Assembly (NCBI GenBank): GCA_028687435.1
Contig: JAQUAF010000021.1
Location: forward strand, 1 to 64,000
DNA from: Verrucomicrobiia bacterium
GTDB taxonomy: Bacteria; Verrucomicrobiota; Verrucomicrobiia; JABWAM01
Direction of reading: 5' to 3'
DNA: 64,000 bases
Position 1 is the stretch's first letter; each line of letters opens with the position of its first letter. This document shows positions 62,824 through 64,000 of this stretch, piece by piece. Both the position numbers and the translations under genes were made by a program. A model generated the notes under the pieces. It saw nothing but the letters and a program-made list of their open reading frames with translations, searched no databases and was not told where the DNA came from.

Positions 62824-64000
62824 GCTCTCGCCGGATGCCTTGGGTTGACACCTATGCGTTTTGAGCGCAGGAAAACGAAATTCGATAAATTTCGCCTCCC
62901 ATGGCGCAAGGTCCAATTCCACGCCCTGCGCAAGGTCCGCGGCGGAAACCTTGCGGATGGGGCATTTCTTAAAACGGTCATAAAGCAGGACATCCCCTTT
63001 CAACCGCGGGGGCAACAACTCGAAATCCATCCGCAGATTCACGGCCTGTTTTTCGTCATTCATGTTATAGGCAATCAGCGTCTTGATTGCGGGGTAATAA
63101 TAAAGAAACACATTGGGCGCGTCCACATCAAACGCTTCCAGCCATCGGGATTTTCCGGCCAGCCAGAAAATCATCCGGTGAAGCAGGCGGTGATATTCCG
63201 GCGAGGTTCCGTAGGAACTGAGGTAACCGGTCCGGCCCCGGCCCTGTTCGCGAACCGTCGCCAGGGGATTCGGTCCGCGCGGGGATGTTCCGGCATAAAG
63301 AACCTGGACATCTTTTGCGACGGGCGCGACCAGGCTGTTGGTGGCAAGCGAAGACAGCCGGCTCTTCATTCCCTGGACAATCCAATGATCGGCCGAAGAT
63401 GGGGCCATTTCCATGTCAAACTCTCCGCGGGCATCTCCCCGGCGATCCACTCCCAACAAGCCGCCCAGTTTCCAGCCATTCCTTCCCTCCCCGCACCAGC
63501 CTGGGGCGTCGATTCCCATCAATCCCCCGCCCTTTCTCACAAAGGAATCCACCTTGCCCGCCAAGCCCGGTGTTTTCCACCAATCCCCCCCGCTCCATGC
63601 CGTGTTCTTTTCGCCAAAGACCAACAGCAGGCCGGTTCCGCGAGGCACGCCATGAAGGGACAATTCCTTGAGCGACAGCCAATTGATATGCGCGGGCAGG
63701 TCGAGCAAATGCGTCTGGATGATGTTCTGCGATGGACCGGCATCGTCGCCCCAGCCTGTCCACGCGCACTCCCTTCCCCATGCGTTCACGACGCAAACGG
63801 TCAGGGGATGGCGGTATATCTCCTGGTTCAAGAGCAACGAACGATAATCAAGATATTCGCGGGTTATTTTGCCGAGCACCGCCTTTTCCTTTTCCTTGCC
63901 GGCCTTTGTTTTCAGTTTATGGGTGAAAAACGCCTCCCATCTCAATTCATCCACCATTTTATGGAACAGGGATTTTTTGGTCTTGTTCCAATTGGCCAGC
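62818..64000 (-). CDS. 1,3-beta-galactosyl-N-acetylhexosamine phosphorylase (GH112)-like, 5' end outside the window
   Basis: VVNAWGRECAWTGWGDDAGPSQNIIQTHLLDLPAHINWLSLKEL; EKNTAWSGGDWWKTPGLAGKVDSFVRKGGGLMGIDAPG; LGGLLGVDRRGD. No stop between 63957 and the window edge. Confidence 0.72.
   Translation of the reverse strand, partial: LANWNKTKKSLFHKMVDELRWEAFFTHKLKTKAGKEKEKAVLGKITREYLDYRSLLLNQEIYRHPLTVCVVNAWGRECAWTGWGDDAGPSQNIIQTHLLDLPAHINWLSLKELSLHGVPRGTGLLLVFGEKNTAWSGGDWWKTPGLAGKVDSFVRKGGGLMGIDAPGWCGEGRNGWKLGGLLGVDRRGDARGEFDMEMAPSSADHWIVQGMKSRLSSLATNSLVAPVAKDVQVLYAGTSPRGPNPLATVREQGRGRTGYLSSYGTSPEYHRLLHRMIFWLAGKSRWLEAFDVDAPNVFLYYYPAIKTLIAYNMNDEKQAVNLRMDFELLPPRLKGDVLLYDRFKKCPIRKVSAADLAQGVELDLAPWEAKFIEFRFPALKTHRCQPKASGESY

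Overview
This 64 kb bacterial window looks like a PVC-superphylum member, possibly Lentisphaerota or a relative; that placement is inferred from gene content only. Housekeeping blocks are: carB; 5-FTHF cyclo-ligase / YmdB-type phosphoesterase / panC; a long-form ispG; a TrpB2-type trpB; argF; a minus-strand dcw cluster (murG, a murC-murB fusion, ddl, ftsQ, ftsA, ftsZ) with a lone nuoM-like gene upstream; and one tRNA-Leu(TAA). Accessory blocks are glycan-related loci at both ends: GH123/DUF4091-like proteins, LamG proteins, a CBM9-like protein, a beta-galactosidase-like protein, a URO-D-like protein, a partial GH112 phosphorylase and two pseudopilin-like genes. There is also an ISL3-family insertion sequence next to a MITE-like element, a class D beta-lactamase, and an AT-richer island of exported proteins around an RHS/YD-repeat protein. 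The items most worth following up are: (i) the 12.3-17.3 kb cassette, in which one gene has an in-frame TGA where Trp would fit; (ii) a GntR/LacI-type regulator split by an apparent +1 frameshift at AGG-AGG, plus four near-identical promoter/operator sites (TTGACW-N17-TATGRT overlapping a TGCAT-N4-RTNCA dyad), one of them in front of that regulator; (iii) a modular family of palindromic intergenic repeats, some of which stay open in frame into the downstream gene. No CRISPR arrays, rRNAs, reverse transcriptases or phage modules were seen. All family assignments come from reading motifs by eye; no database search was run.
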